Shown here in pieces: positions 21,723 through 31,870 of a stretch of DNA of 64,000 nt. A program made the translations under genes and the position numbers. Each line of letters starts with the position of its first letter. Position 1 is the first letter of the stretch. Source of the stretch: Arenicola marina (Eukaryota; Annelida; Polychaeta; Arenicolidae); NCBI GenBank assembly GCA_964019135.1, contig OZ025256.1, positions 21,955,911-22,019,910 on the forward strand. The letters run 5' to 3'. Under the pieces are notes generated by a model. It was not told where the DNA came from, ran no database searches, and saw only the letters and a list, made by a program, of their open reading frames with translations.

Positions 21723-21953
21723 TCAAATAAACCATCTTAGCGTCACACCCTCGCCACCGGGATTTCCCTTTACAGACGCCCTCCGCGAAGGATCATACAC
21801 GCTTACCAACACCTTATGATTGTACCCACCTATGAAACATAGCCGCCTTTTGCCAGGGCTCGCTTTAATGTCGCCAAATGACACTACAGCCGGCTTCATA
21901 AATCCATTGACGGCATCAAAATGCACCTCGAATGACGGCGCTTGTCCGTAAAC
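21723..21953 (-). CDS. candidate exon, unknown function
   Basis: The minus strand carries acceptor GACTATTGCAG (exon from 21953) followed in frame by VYGQAPSFEVHFDAVNGF, KPAVVSFGDIKASPGKR and LCFIGGYNHKVLV. A good donor GTAAGC falls after 49 codons (exon end 21807, phase 0); otherwise the frame runs on through SVYDPSRRASVKGNPGGEG to a stop at 21723. GC content is higher than in the surroundings and the residues look beta-strand-rich. It lies upstream of the EGF exon on the same strand, but the phases (0 versus 1) do not join directly. No family recognised. Confidence 0.45.
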   Translation of the reverse strand, partial: VYGQAPSFEVHFDAVNGFMKPAVVSFGDIKASPGKRRLCFIGGYNHKVLVSVYDPSRRASVKGNPGGEGVTLRWFI

Positions 21954-22860
21954 CTGCAATAGTCAGAAGTCGTCCGCTCATTAACGCAACACACAAATGA
22001 GATGATATGCCTTGTTTTGCACCTCTTTCAACCCTGTCACATCACCGTGTAACTAACAGCAGCACACGCTGCGAGAACAGTTCAATTACTTGAGGCCAAC
22101 AATAACAGACCGATCACGGCACAATGTCACGTACGCGACTAATGCATTGCGCCATTTGCAGAATTCATGCTAACAATTCTTTAAAATTGCCACATGATCC
22201 ATGAAAGCCGCTTTCCGCTTTGCAAATGTACCTCTTCTTCCCTCAACAAGTGCTCTCAATTTACAGACCAAAACGCTCCTACCGACCCTACTGACAATAC
22301 CTCTTATCCCAGCGACTCGCCTTAACAGCTTTGCACAGCACATTTCCAACTAAGAAACCATTCAATCTCTCAAGTCCAAGTGATCCACTCTATTGCATCA
22401 AACTACACGTTGACTTCCTAAGTTATAAAATACCATACCGTCACACATTTCATTCATAGTACAGCCAAATATAGCCTTCTATTACCATACCATCAACTTT
22501 CTGCAACTACTAGCACTTTCTCACGTCTCGAAAAAATAACACATGAAAATAATACATTACATCTCATTCGTGCGTCAAATATCACATTTCTATCCTCCCC
22601 ATACACCTATACTTTCAGGTCTGCAATATTTCCCTAAGGTCTACGCTACCCTATCAGTATCTCTTTCGGACCCTAATGTGTCATAATGATGTAACGACCC
22701 TGAGGAATTGAGGCAATGTGTATATATCTTATTGAAAATCGTCTCTGTTCCACCACGTAAATGTATGTTTTTCAGAATACTGTGCACCATGCAAACTGTT
22801 TGTATAATTATATGTTGTGTCATTTGGGCCTTAAGGCCTTCAAGACCAAATAAACCACAA
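21954..22860. other. intergenic; possible LINE/SINE 3' end near 22640-22865
   Basis: No gene. The segment ending with GGGCCTTAAGGCC, AATAAACCACAACCACAG (about 22810-22865) looks like the 3' terminus of a retroposon with an (ACCACA)-type tail, but there is only one copy here, so this is weak. A poly(G) tract follows at about 22880-22892. Confidence 0.3.
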
Positions 22861-23000
22861 CCACAGTGGCGGATCTAGGGGGGGGGGGGGGGTTAGGGGT
22901 GATGAGCGCGGTCTCGACGGGGGTCTCGATCCAGGTCACGTATCCCAATTCAAGGTCACAGCCACGTCAACGTCACCACATGGATCTTAATATAGTCCAA

Positions 23001-23050
23001 TTGGTCCCATAACCACAATTTTTGTCTTCCTTCTCAAGCTGTGCTTGACC
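23001..23050. repeat. dispersed repeat, copy 1
   Basis: TTGGTCCCATAACCACAATT and the following CTTCCTTCTCAAGCTGTGCTTGAC match 57723-57772 at roughly 80 percent in the same orientation. The pair indicates a dispersed, otherwise unidentified repeat family. Confidence 0.55.
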
Positions 23051-23462
23051 GTCTAGTTATGAATGTCGGCTGGTGATTCCGGCTAACTCTCAATACAAAA
23101 ATTAACATTAGACTGATAACGAACTGGCCATAATTGTGTTCGTTTGGATCTAAGACTGTTTTCAAAATTACTTTCTTCTGTTGTAAAGATAGTAATTACT
23201 TTTGAGCCATTGTATGAAATACATCGTCCTTGAAACCGTCGCTGTCGACAAGCTGCCGCCATTAGTTGCATGTCCTTGCCAGCATTCCATACGCGAAATC
23301 CCAACGTCCAGTACCAGAGCAGAATGTCCTCCATCCTATCCATGGGGGTGGCGTCGATCTACAAGAACACATAATTTGTATTTAGAATACCAATTTATAA
23401 AAAAAAAGACACAAGTTCATATTTGGAAAATCGAGTAAGTCCGCAATGTCCTTTTCTTGTAC

Positions 23463-23707
23463 AATATTGATAATTTTAGGGCTTAAGTATTGACTCTTGA
23501 GTTATTTAGATTGGACTTAACCAGTATGGCATGATATAGCCTTACATACTGAAATGCCGTTAAAACCCATTTAAATCAAATCAATATATTAATACTTTCA
23601 GGGTTTTAGTACTTACTCTTGACTGATTTAAACTCAACTTACCCCGTATGGCACGATATAGCCTTACAGGCTGAAAGTGCCGTTAAAACCCCATCAAATC
23701 AAATCAG
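23463..23707 (+). mobile_element. two tandem Jockey/I-type LINE 3' tails
   Basis: Two head-to-tail copies of the LINE 3' end (about 23463-23582 and 23583-23707), each with the AGGG/CAGGGTTTTAGT-type start or its remnant, the ATGGCA-type plus GATATAGCCTTAC core and a CCGTTAAAACCC plus AATCA-type end. One inserted next to the tail of the other, or the tail was duplicated. Both are oriented plus. Confidence 0.75.
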
Positions 23708-23769
23708 TCGGCTCATCCCCCTGCTGGGCGAGGTGCGCTGTGTTTAGGGTCAGACCACGACTGTGAGTT

Positions 23770-23968
23770 CTGCTGGTCCCGACACGTTGAACAATTCCAG
23801 AGCGAGGGTTTTGCTGGTCCCGACACGTTGAACAATTCCAGAGCGAGGGTTCTGCTGGTCCCGACACGTTGAACAATTCCAGAGCGAGGGTTCTGCTGGT
23901 CCCGACACATTGAACAATTCCAGAGCGAGGGTTCTGCTAGTCCCGACACGTTGAACAATTCCAGAGCC
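23770..23968. repeat. 41-bp minisatellite, about 5 units (copy A)
   Basis: The unit is GACACGTTGAACAATTCCAG followed by AGCGAGGGTTCTGCTGGTCCC (41 bp). It is the short version of the array at 26872-27262. A period of 41 is not a multiple of three, so all three frames read the same 41-residue peptide cycle and open frames arise automatically. Confidence 0.9.
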
Positions 23969-23989
23969 TTTGCTCCGACACCCACTTTG

Positions 23990-24155
23990 GCTGCTGAGTG
24001 CCAAAGTGAGAGCGAAAAACCCTCGATATAGTGTTGTCTGTGGTCAAGGCTTTATCCTCCGCCGTGAGCGTGTTTATCCACGATGCGGCAGGAACCGTGA
24101 CCATCAGCTTTAAGGTCGCATAGGCTGCCTCAGCTTTGTCCCGGCACTTGGTCAT
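23990..24155 (-). pseudogene. exon-like fragment beside the 41-bp array, copy A
   Basis: Minus-strand frame beginning MTKCRDKAEAAYATLKLMVT and continuing through PAASWINTLTAEDKALTTD and RVFRSHFGTQQPKW. The duplicate at 27290-27454 keeps the same frame with a few replacements (for example A/T and Y/S near the start). Downstream it runs into the minisatellite. Family not recognised; it may belong to the same gene as the OB-fold-like exon, which in copy B lies on the other side of the array. Confidence 0.35.
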
Positions 24156-24164
24156 TGTGAGCCA

Positions 24165-24507
24165 AAATCAACATTCATGGTTTTATATTCTGACAATTTA
24201 TTGACTATCTTTTCACCATTCTTCCCTTTCATAGTTTTAAGACATTTTTCTCTATCATAATACTTGATATCCTCAGGGTTTTATACCTATTGATCGTTTC
24301 CACATTGACTGCATTCATGGTTTTATTCATATCTACTTGACCCTGTATCATTTTTGCAATTGTTTTATCTTCAATATCACATGTATTAATTTTCAGGGTT
24401 TTAGTATTGACTGCCGAGTTATTTAAATTGAAGAACCAGTATGGCACGATATAGCCTTACAGGCTAAAAGTGCCGTTAAACCCCAATCAAATTAAAATCA
24501 AATCAGC
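24165..24507 (+). mobile_element. Jockey/I-type LINE 3' tail copy (long)
   Basis: About 340 bp of LINE 3' untranslated region, including the alternating ATGGTTTTAT and CAGGGTTTTA motifs, ending in the ATATAGCCTTACAGGC core, CCGTTAAACCCC and AATCAAAT repeats. Present at the same place in copy B (27470-27809), so it inserted before the segmental duplication. Confidence 0.85.
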
Positions 24508-25773
24508 CATGACTCAGAGCTGGCCGACCATGGCCTACCCGACACGCCCCGCGGACTAAAGGGAGTCACGGTTCAGAGAGGTCTGGCCCGCCGGGGGGTC
24601 CGATAGCAGATCCGAAAATGGTAACTCATGCACTTTCATCATAAATATCCGCTCTCTCAGGCATCAAGGAACACCCGTGGAACTCCCCCACCAGTCTTGT
24701 ATGACAGTGCCCCCGCCCCCGTCTGAGGGGGGGGGGGGGCGGGGGAATTCAAATCCCCAATGACATATCAAATTCCACGTCCAGACTGACATGCAGCGCA
24801 GAATTTGACGAATAACACACTGACTCTGTTCTGAAGTTTTATTCAAATTTATATCCTGGTCACAACGTTTTTCATACGCAATTCACGCACCATTATCACA
24901 CCTTGTCACCACCCATCTTTTCACCACTCACTCCCCATTCTCTGTCTCGCATTCGTGACTCCTCTCAAAAACGAACTACCGGTAACCCATCTTACTTCCA
25001 ATTACTTAGACGATGCTATTCCCTACCATCCGCTGCCAGGTGCAGTAAACTAATACACACAATGTTCAGGCGTCAAGCCTACGAATACCTTAAATCCCTA
25101 CACCAGGGATAATAATAACACAGTCTTAAACAGACCACCTGTTATAATCATGTATTGCCCTTAAGATGTTAAGCCGCTGCCCTTATTGCTACACGTGGTC
25201 AGTGCCACCTTGTAGTAGTTAGCTGTCTTCACCATCTCTCATTGTCACGCCTGTAACTCCACAAGGCCATAGCAAATTCGGCCGTGAAAAATGGAATATT
25301 CTCCACTGCGTGGATCCTTGTTGTAAGAAATACGATAACAATGACAAATTGCATCAGCCATATAAACCAACATAATAAGTCGTTATTTTACTAGTAGTAA
25401 ACGGCATGTATAAAGTATATATATTTTTGCAGAAAAAGGACAAAGATTACCTTCATACGTAAAAGCTACGAATTTTTGTAATAATTGGAATCTTTCAAGA
25501 AATTACCAGTTTCAGTTAATATAGCAAATAACTGTTTCTTCCAGATTAATATAACAGTTTTTGTTTTATTAAAGGACTAATTGGCTACATGATGCCATTG
25601 ATAGCAGGTTGCCATCAGTCTGTTATTTCAGACAAGAGACGTTAAAATGTTATAGTCATTTATCCTGTGAATATTCCAACACTGATTCCCACACCATATC
25701 GGTATATGCGTATCTATCTCCATGAGAGATCTTTTTATTCGAAATGCAATAATAAAGTGCTTTATACTCATAC
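24508..25773. other. duplicated non-coding DNA
   Basis: Part of duplication copy A. It contains a G-run at about 24727-24742. Short open frames (24664-24846, 24903-25112) are not preserved as proteins between the copies. Confidence 0.5.
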
Positions 25774-25854
25774 CTCTGGTAGGTATACAGTTTGCAGTAA
25801 ATCCACCTGCGACGCATGCAAGAGAGGAAGGATACCTGCATGAGCTTGCACCCA
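25774..25854 (-). CDS. exon-like segment in duplication copy A
   Basis: Minus strand: strong acceptor TTTATTTATTTCAG, then 81 nt reading WVQAHAGILPLLHASQ and VDLLQTVYLPE, then donor CAGAG|GTATGAGT. 27 codons, both introns phase 0. The duplicate in copy B (28699-28771) keeps both splice sites but differs in length by 8 nt, so it is out of this frame. The gene is unidentified. Confidence 0.45.
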
Positions 25855-26039
25855 CTGAAATAAATAAACAAATAACAAATATAAATACATATCGTTACAT
25901 GTAGATAGGACACGTGGGCCCAGTTCACAAAGTTTGCGCAACAGCTTTGCAACATGTTCCTTAATACCGTAGTCTTTAAACTAGAGCAGAGTATATAGTA
26001 GGCCTATATTGTGATGACACTCCGGATATAGTTGTACAC

Positions 26040-26206
26040 ACTGCCGGTCACTTGCATCATATGTATGAGAAGTCCCATTACCACTTGCTCGTTGGTAAAG
26101 GCACCAAAGACCCGGGACCGCAGCATCATCTTCTCACGGTGCCGACCTTCATGGGTGAAAACGTGCAACCGGAAGTTGGGACACGCTGCACCCGGTGCAC
26201 TATATC
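26040..26206 (-). CDS. exon-like segment in duplication copy A
   Basis: Minus-strand frame containing VFTHEGRHREKMMLRSRVFG and NEQVVMGLLIHMMQ. The copy B counterpart (28966-29123) reads VFTPEGRHPEKMMLGSRVFG and NKQMVMGLLIHIMQ. The frame is open in both with a handful of replacements and a good TTCATTAA/TTCATTAG-type boundary upstream, where copy A has lost the AG. Probably a formerly coding exon; family not recognised. Confidence 0.4.
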
Positions 26207-26459
26207 TTAATGAACGAACATAGCGTGTACATGGGGATGTGTTTTTATGCTCTTAACACATGAGAACGTTTTCATGTAATTAAGACACAGGAAGCATTGA
26301 TTTTATCAGGAAACTATTTCACAATACGCGTATTCAATTACAAAGTCTCATTTACATACAATGGCATATACAGTACAATGACTACATAAACCGTCTTCGG
26401 CAAATGATTACATACTTGATCAGTAATATTGAGTGTCGCAATAAATGTTAAATAATGAC

Positions 26460-26520
26460 CTGGATAGAGATACTGCCCAGCAGTTCGGCGAACCGATTCA
26501 TCTCCTTGATATCGTCGAGA
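26460..26520 (-). CDS. short exon-like segment in duplication copy A
   Basis: After acceptor CATCTTGCAG (AG at 26522-26521), the minus strand reads LDDIKEMNRFAELLGSISIQ before a GTCATT that could be a donor. Copy B (29377-29437) reads LDDFNEMNRFAELLGSISIQ. The duplication ends just beyond this point, so the homologous block may have stopped near an exon edge. Confidence 0.35.
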
Positions 26521-26667
26521 CTGCAAGATGAATTATGGTTACCACCTATTGCCGCCCCTTATGGCATTAAAACAATAACCGCAACATTCTCAACTTCCTC
26601 TTCTTAACCATCGCTCAAACCCCTAACCAACGCCCAATTTCCAAACGACACAAACTGTTGTCCCTAC

Positions 26668-26869
26668 CTCGACGGTGGTCGACCCCGTCGAGTTCAATGA
26701 TACGGCCTTTTGACGAGATTTGTCCACGGATACGCCGTAAAGCGTCACGCGGTCGTCCACGCTGCATCGCGGATCCTCACTTTGGCGTCCCCAGAATTTG
26801 ACTTCCATTGTCCTGTCAAATTCGTCTCTTAACAGCACTGCTCTTTTCTTAAAATGCCCTCCGTCAACA
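26668..26869 (-). CDS. exon-like OB-fold (RPA-type?) fragment, copy 2
   Basis: Same sequence as 19274-19485 but in frame throughout: GGHFKKRAVLLRDEFDRT, MEVKFWGRQSEDPRCSVDD and RVTLYGVSVDKSRQKAVSLN, ending at GTCGAG|GTAGGG (donor at 26667). Directly upstream on the minus strand is the 41-bp array, so the original exon start may have been replaced by the array. The V-K-F-W-G and D-R-V-T-L-Y-G-V pattern suggests an OB fold of single-strand-DNA-binding type; this is inference. Confidence 0.4.
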
Positions 26870-26871
26870 TC

Positions 26872-27262
26872 AACACATTGAACAATTCCAGAGCGAGGGT
26901 TCTGCTGGTCCCGACACATTGAACAATTCCAGAGCGAGGGTTCTGCTGGTCCCGACACATTAAACAATTCCAGAGCGAGAGTCCTGCTGGTCCCGACACA
27001 TTGAACAATTCCAGAGCGAGGGTTCTGCTGGTCCCGACACATTGAACAATTCCAGAGCGAGGCTTCTGCTGGTCCCGACAAATTGAACAATTCCAGAGCG
27101 AGGGTTCTGCTGGTCCCGACACATTGAACAATTCCAGAGCGAAGGTTCTGCTGGTCCCGACACATTGAACAATTCCAGAGTGAGCGTTCTGCTGGTCCCG
27201 ACACATTGAACAATTCCAGAGCGAGGGTTCTGCTGGTCCCGACACATTGAACAATTCCAGAG
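26872..27262. repeat. 41-bp minisatellite, about 9.5 units (copy B)
   Basis: Same 41-bp unit as 23770-23968 (minus strand GGGACCAGCAGAACC then CTCGCTCTGGAATTGTTCAATGTGTC), with scattered single-base variants. The array is roughly twice the length of that in copy A, showing expansion or contraction after the segmental duplication. Confidence 0.9.
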
Positions 27263-27289
27263 CCTTTGCTCCGATACCACCCACTTTGG

Positions 27290-27454
27290 CTGCTGAGTGC
27301 CAAAGTGAGCGCGAAAAACCCTCAATATAGTTTTGTCTGTGGTCAAGGCTTTATCCTCCGCCGTGAGCGTGTTTATCCACGATGCGGCAGGAACCGTGAC
27401 CATCAGCTTTAAGGTCGCAGAGGCTGCCTCAGTTTTGTCCCGGCACTGGGTCAT
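27290..27454 (-). pseudogene. exon-like fragment beside the 41-bp array, copy B
   Basis: Minus-strand MTQCRDKTEAASATLKLMVT, then PAASWINTLTAEDKALTTDK and RVFRAHFGTQQPKW. Same frame as copy A at 23990-24155. Ends in the minisatellite. Confidence 0.35.
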
Positions 27455-27469
27455 TGTCAGCCAAAATCA

Positions 27470-27809
27470 ACATTCATGGTTTTATATTCTGACAATTTAT
27501 TGACTATCTTTTCACCATTCTTCCCTTTCATGGTTTTAAGACATTTTACTCTATCATAATACTTGATATCCTCAGGGTTTTATACCTATTGATCGTTTCC
27601 ACATTGACTGCATTCATGGTTTTATTCATATCTACTTGTCCCTTTATCATTTTTGCAATTGTTTTATCTTCAATATCACATGTATTAATTTTCAGGGTTT
27701 TAGTATTGACTGCCGAGTTATTTAAATTGAAGAACCAGTATGGCACGATATAGCCTTACAGGCTAAAAGTGCCGTTAAACCCCAATCAAATCAAAATCAA
27801 ATCAGCCAT
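27470..27809 (+). mobile_element. Jockey/I-type LINE 3' tail copy (long), duplicate
   Basis: Duplicate of the copy at 24165-24507, with nearly identical sequence; it shares the insertion site and therefore predates the segmental duplication. Confidence 0.85.
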
Positions 27810-28698
27810 GACTCAAAGATGGCCGACCATGGCCTACCCGACACGCCTCGCGGACTAAAGGGAGTCACGGTTCAGAGAGGTCTGGCCCGCCGATAGCGGA
27901 TCCGAAAATGGTTACTCATGCACTTTCATCACAAATATCCGCTCTCTCAGGCATCAAGGATCACCCGTGGAACTCCCCCACCAGTCTTGTATGGGGGTGG
28001 GGGGGTGGGAGGGAGTTCAAATCCCCAATGATATATCAAATTCCACGTCCAGACTCACATGCAGCGCAGAGCATTCACACCTTGTCACCACCCTCCTTTC
28101 ACCACTCACTCCCCATTCTCTGTCTCGCATTCGTGACTCCTCTCAAAAACGAACTACCGGTAACCCATCTTACTTTCAATTACTTAGACGATGCTAATCC
28201 CTACCATCCGCTGCCAGGTGCAATAAACTAATACACACAATGTTCAGGCGTCAAGTCTACGAATACCTTAAATCCCTACACCAGGGATAATAATAACACA
28301 GTCTTAAACAGACCACCTGTTATAATCATGTATTGCCCTTAAGATGTCAAGCCGCTGTCCTTATTGCTACACGTGGTCAGTGCCACCTTGTAGTAGTTAG
28401 CTGTCTTCACCATCTCTCATTGTCACGCCTGTATTTCCACAAGGCCATAGCAAATTCGGCCGTGAAAAATGGAATATTATCCACTGCGTGGATCCTTGTT
28501 GTAAGAAATACGATAACAATGACAAATTGCATCAGCCATATAAACCAACATTATAAGTCGTTATTTTACTAGTAGTAAACGTCATTCATCCTGTGAATAT
28601 TCAAACACTGTTTCCCACACCATATCGGTATATGCGTATCTATCTCCCTGAGAGATATTTTTATTCGAAATGCAGTAATAAGGGCCTTATACTAATAC

Positions 28699-28771
28699 CT
28701 CGGGTAGGTATACAGTTTGCAGTAAATCCTCCTGCGACGCATGCAAGAGAGGAAGGGTTGCTGCCAACCAA
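28699..28771 (-). pseudogene. exon-like segment in duplication copy B, frame altered
   Basis: Counterpart of 25774-25854. Acceptor TTTATTTCAG and donor CCCGAG|GTATTA are retained, but the exon is 73 nt, 8 nt shorter than copy A, so the LPLLHASQ and DLLQTVYLPE reading is shifted. Confidence 0.4.
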
Positions 28772-28965
28772 CTGAAATAAATAAACAAATAACAAATATA
28801 AATGCCTATCGTTACATGTAGATAGGACACGTGGGCCCAGTTCACAAAGTTTCCACAACAACTTTGCAAAATGTTCCTTAATACCGTGACTTTAAAGTAG
28901 ATTAGAGTATATAGTAGGCCTATATTGTGATGACACTACGGATATAGTTGTATGGACTGCCGGTC

Positions 28966-29123
28966 ACTTGCATTATATGTATGAGAAGTCCCATTACCAT
29001 TTGCTTGTTCGTAAAGGCACCAAAGACCCGGGACCCCAGCATCATCTTCTCAGGGTGCCGACCTTCGGGGGTGAAAACGGGAAACCGGAAGTTGGGGACA
29101 CGCTGCACCCAGTGCACTATATC
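28966..29123 (-). CDS. exon-like segment in duplication copy B
   Basis: After acceptor TTCATTAG, minus strand DIVHWVQRVPNFRFPVFTPE, GRHPEKMMLGSRVFGAFTNK and QMVMGLLIHIMQ, open to 28920. Compared with copy A it has the intact acceptor and a more conservative-looking peptide, so copy B may be the parental gene here. Family not recognised. Confidence 0.45.
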
Positions 29124-29376
29124 CTAATGAACGAACATAACGTGTACATGGGGATGTGTTTTTATGCTCTAAACGCCTAAGAAAGTTTTCATGTAATTAA
29201 GGCACAGGAAGCATTGATTTTATCAGGAAACTATTTCACAATACGCGTATTCAATTACAAAGTCTCGTTTACATACAATGGCGTAAACAGTACAATGACC
29301 ACATAAACCGTCCTCGGCAAATGATTACATGCTTAATCAGTAATACTAAGTGTCTCACTAAATGTTAAATAATGAC

Positions 29377-29437
29377 CTGGATAGAGATACTTCCCAGCAG
29401 TTCGGCGAACCGATTCATCTCGTTGAAATCGTCGAGA
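29377..29437 (-). CDS. short exon-like segment in duplication copy B
   Basis: Acceptor CATCTTGCAG, then minus strand LDDFNEMNRFAELLGSISIQ. It would precede the exon at 28966-29123 on the minus strand. Counterpart of 26460-26520. Confidence 0.35.
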
Positions 29438-29599
29438 CTGCAAGATGTTTTAGCAAAACAGATTTGATACATATAGCATACATCAAAATGACATTTTTTA
29501 AGACCTCAAAATCCTTAATATGTACTGGAACTTGTGAATATTATCTAAATCGAGAACAGGAAAAACATATGAGGGCATATATTTCCTATAACATAAGAC

Positions 29600-30600
29600 G
29601 AGTCACCGATTTTCGAGATGCTCCTCAAACTTCCTCTCATGCACAATGACGTCATCGAAGTACACGAGGCATCGTTCCCAGTGCAACCCCCTGAACACCA
29701 ATTCCAGGGGCATTGCACAGCCCAAATGGCATAAACTTATAAAAGTTCTGCTTAGTGACAAAAGCCGTCTTTTCGCTGTCCTCAGCATCCATGACCACTG
29801 GCTACGTCCATCGTAGTGAACCAGCGAGCTCCCTGCCGAGCGTCAAGGGTGTCGCTGCAGAGGATACGATGAAGGAAGATGGCGCCGTGCCAACACGGCC
29901 GAACCTTCAAGGCATTTGATGTGGTTCTCATTGGTCGATTTCCAGAGGCCAAGCGCAGGACCCGCGGGCTTGGCCTTCACTCGTTTACAGCCTGGGCTGC
30001 TCCCGGCTCGTCTCGGCGCCCGGGCAGCTCCTCGCAATATATGGCCACGGCGATGACAGTTGTAACATTCAATATCGTTACGCCATGGCTGAGACCTTGG
30101 CTGGGACGGGCGATACTTTCATGGTTGTAAAACAATCTGCTCAATCACATTACTTGATATCCTTAGGTTTTTTAAAATTAATCTATTGACCATTTCAACA
30201 TTGACTGCATTCATGGTTTTATTCTTATCTACTTGACAATTTATCACTTTTGCAATTGCTTTATCTTCAATCTCACATGTATAGATTTTCAGGGTTTTAG
30301 TATTGACTCTTGAGTTATTTAGAATGAACTGAACCAGTATGGCACAATATAGCCTTACAGGCTGAAAGTACCGCTAAGCCCCAATCAAATCAAAATCAAA
30401 AAGCGTACCAGGCCCCAGTCCAAATTCATAGCTTCTAACCAGTCTCTACCTATGAGATCGGGCTGCTTGCCATCCACCACTACCCGTGGCAAAAGGAATA
30501 TTCGCCCATCTTGGCTTTGAACCGGTACTTGTGAGACTCTATGGGGAGTGATTTGGTCACCAGAGAAAGTGCGTAATTTTATTTTAGTATCACGCAACAT
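29600..30600 (-). mobile_element. Ty3/Gypsy LTR retrotransposon fossil fragments
   Basis: Three minus-strand fragments resemble parts of Ty3/Gypsy polyproteins: a reverse-transcriptase stretch with a Y-F-D-D-V-I-V box (about 29600-29790), a zinc-knuckle-like Gag piece (about 29850-30085), and a protease-to-RT linker with G-R-D-W-L-E (about 30400-30600). Their order is not the canonical one, and a Jockey/I-type LINE tail (30120-30400) is inserted between them, so this is a rearranged, clearly broken old copy with several breaks. No LTRs were recognised. Confidence 0.6.
30120..30400 (+). mobile_element. Jockey/I-type LINE 3' tail copy in Gypsy fossil
   Basis: Carries TTGCAATTG, CAGGGTTTTAGTATTGACTC, ATATAGCCTTACAGGCTGAA and AATCAAATCAAAATC. 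Inserted at the edge of the Gypsy protease-like fragment; the LINE insertion is therefore younger than that fossil. Confidence 0.8.
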
Positions 30601-30679
30601 CAGCTTCTTTTGTCCTTGACAGAGCGTCTCAAAGGTGCTGAGATTTCAGACGAAGAAGCAAAATGAGGATAATTTTTAG

Positions 30680-31870
30680 GACATTTATGATGGTGCCGCT
30701 TACAAAGAATTAGCTCAAAACGGTGGTCCACTTTCAGGCCAGCATCCCTTTAATGTCAGTTTGACTATGAACACTGATGGGAGTACTGTGTTCAAGAGCT
30801 CTAAAATGCCGATTTGGCCGATATATCTAATGATAAAGGAACTCCCTTATCGGTACAGGAAACAGTCTTCTAACATGATATTGGCAGGACTTCGGTATGG
30901 GGATTCCAAACCTGCTATGACCACGTTCACCCAGCACCTGAGTCATAACCTAAAGAAGTTGCAGGATATTGGCATCGAGTTCACCAGGAATCGTTATACC
31001 GAAAAATGCAAAGCATTTTTGTTGTGTGTCACCGCTGATTCGCTTGCAAAGCGCGCGCTGCTTAATATGGTGCAGTTCAGTGGTGAAAGTTCTTGCACAT
31101 TTTGTCTGCGGAAGGGAATTAACTATAGGACAGAGAAAGGTGGAAATGTAAGGACCTTCCCATATGACGAGGATTGTCCAACCGGTTTATCCAGAACAAG
31201 GATCTCTGTTATTGCCCATGCCAGAGCAGCGCGGGACAAACGACTAACATGTCGTGGGATTAAAGGCCCTTCTTTTCTTATGAACTTCGACCAGATATCT
31301 TTTGCGAAATCAATGACGATGGACTATATGCACTGTGTCCTTTTGGAAATCGCAAGGCTTTTAATTGGGTTGTGGTTCACCTCTAAAAGTTCTGGAGAAG
31401 CCTATTCGATCTATCGCTCTGTGGGCATTGTGGATTCAAGGTTGAAGGCTATAAAACCTACATGCAACATAGGAAGAGTCCCACGCTCAATAGCAGAGCA
31501 TTTGAAGTATTAGAAAGCATCTGAGCTTCGGCCATGGCTGTTCTATTATTCCATTCCTGTTTTGGCCGATATACTTAAACCGTTATACTTGTATCACCAT
31601 TGCGCCTTTGTTGTGGCCACTTTCACATTGTGTAAAGAAAGTATAAGTCCGGCTGATGTTGACTTTTGTCAAACATTGCTTTGTTACTATGTCTACATGT
31701 TCTCTAAGCTGTACGGCGAAAGATATATGACATAGAATGTGTACATTCTCTCTTGCATTTGCCAGCGATTGTAAGAAACCTTGGACCCCTTTGTGCGAAT
31801 TCTTGTTTTCGATTTGAATGTTCTAATGGAGATATAACAAAGCTGTTTCATGGTACCCAGTGTGTTGTAA
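30680..31870 (+). pseudogene. EnSpm/CACTA-type transposase relic
   Basis: Plus-strand reading: YKELAQNGGPLSGQHPFNVS, MNTDGSTVFKSSKMPIWPIY, LMIKELPYRYR, NMILAGLRYGDSKPAM, FCLRKGINYRTEKGGNVRTF, GIKGPSFLMNF, SMTMDYMHCVLLEIARLLIG, PRSIAEHLKY. The N-T-D-G-x-x-V-F-K-S-S, I-W-P-I-x-L-x-I-N/K-E-L-P and A-x-D-x-M-H-C-V-L-L-G blocks are the TNP2-like transposase hallmark, including catalytic-type Asp residues. A stop at 31511-31513 follows LKY, then KASELRPWLFYYSIPVL continues. A further stop and a frameshift lie near 31730, after which LHLPAIVRNLGPLCANSCF and LFHGTQ are read. Partial and dead; TIRs not seen. Confidence 0.75.

Larger units (their letters stand above)
23756..26527. repeat. segmental duplication, copy A
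   Basis: Colinear with 26870-29447. In order, both copies contain the 41-bp array, the TTTGCTCCGA-to-CCGGCACT segment, the LINE tail, a CATGACTCA...GGCCGACCATGG segment, a G-rich spacer, and exon-like sequences down to CGTCGAGACTGCAAGATG. Copy A keeps about 85 bp at 24790-24880 and about 80 bp at 25580-25660 that copy B lacks; copy B has the longer minisatellite. By-eye identity is high (above 90 percent over long stretches), so the duplication is fairly recent. Confidence 0.85.
26870..29447. repeat. segmental duplication, copy B
   Basis: Direct repeat of 23756-26527, starting immediately after copy A with about 340 bp between. Homology ends at CGTCGAGACTGCAAGATG (29428-29447); beyond that the two copies diverge completely. 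Confidence 0.85.

Noticed and set aside
23770-27262. CRISPR-like repeats
   Set aside because: Units follow one another directly with no unique spacers; these are minisatellites in a eukaryotic genome.
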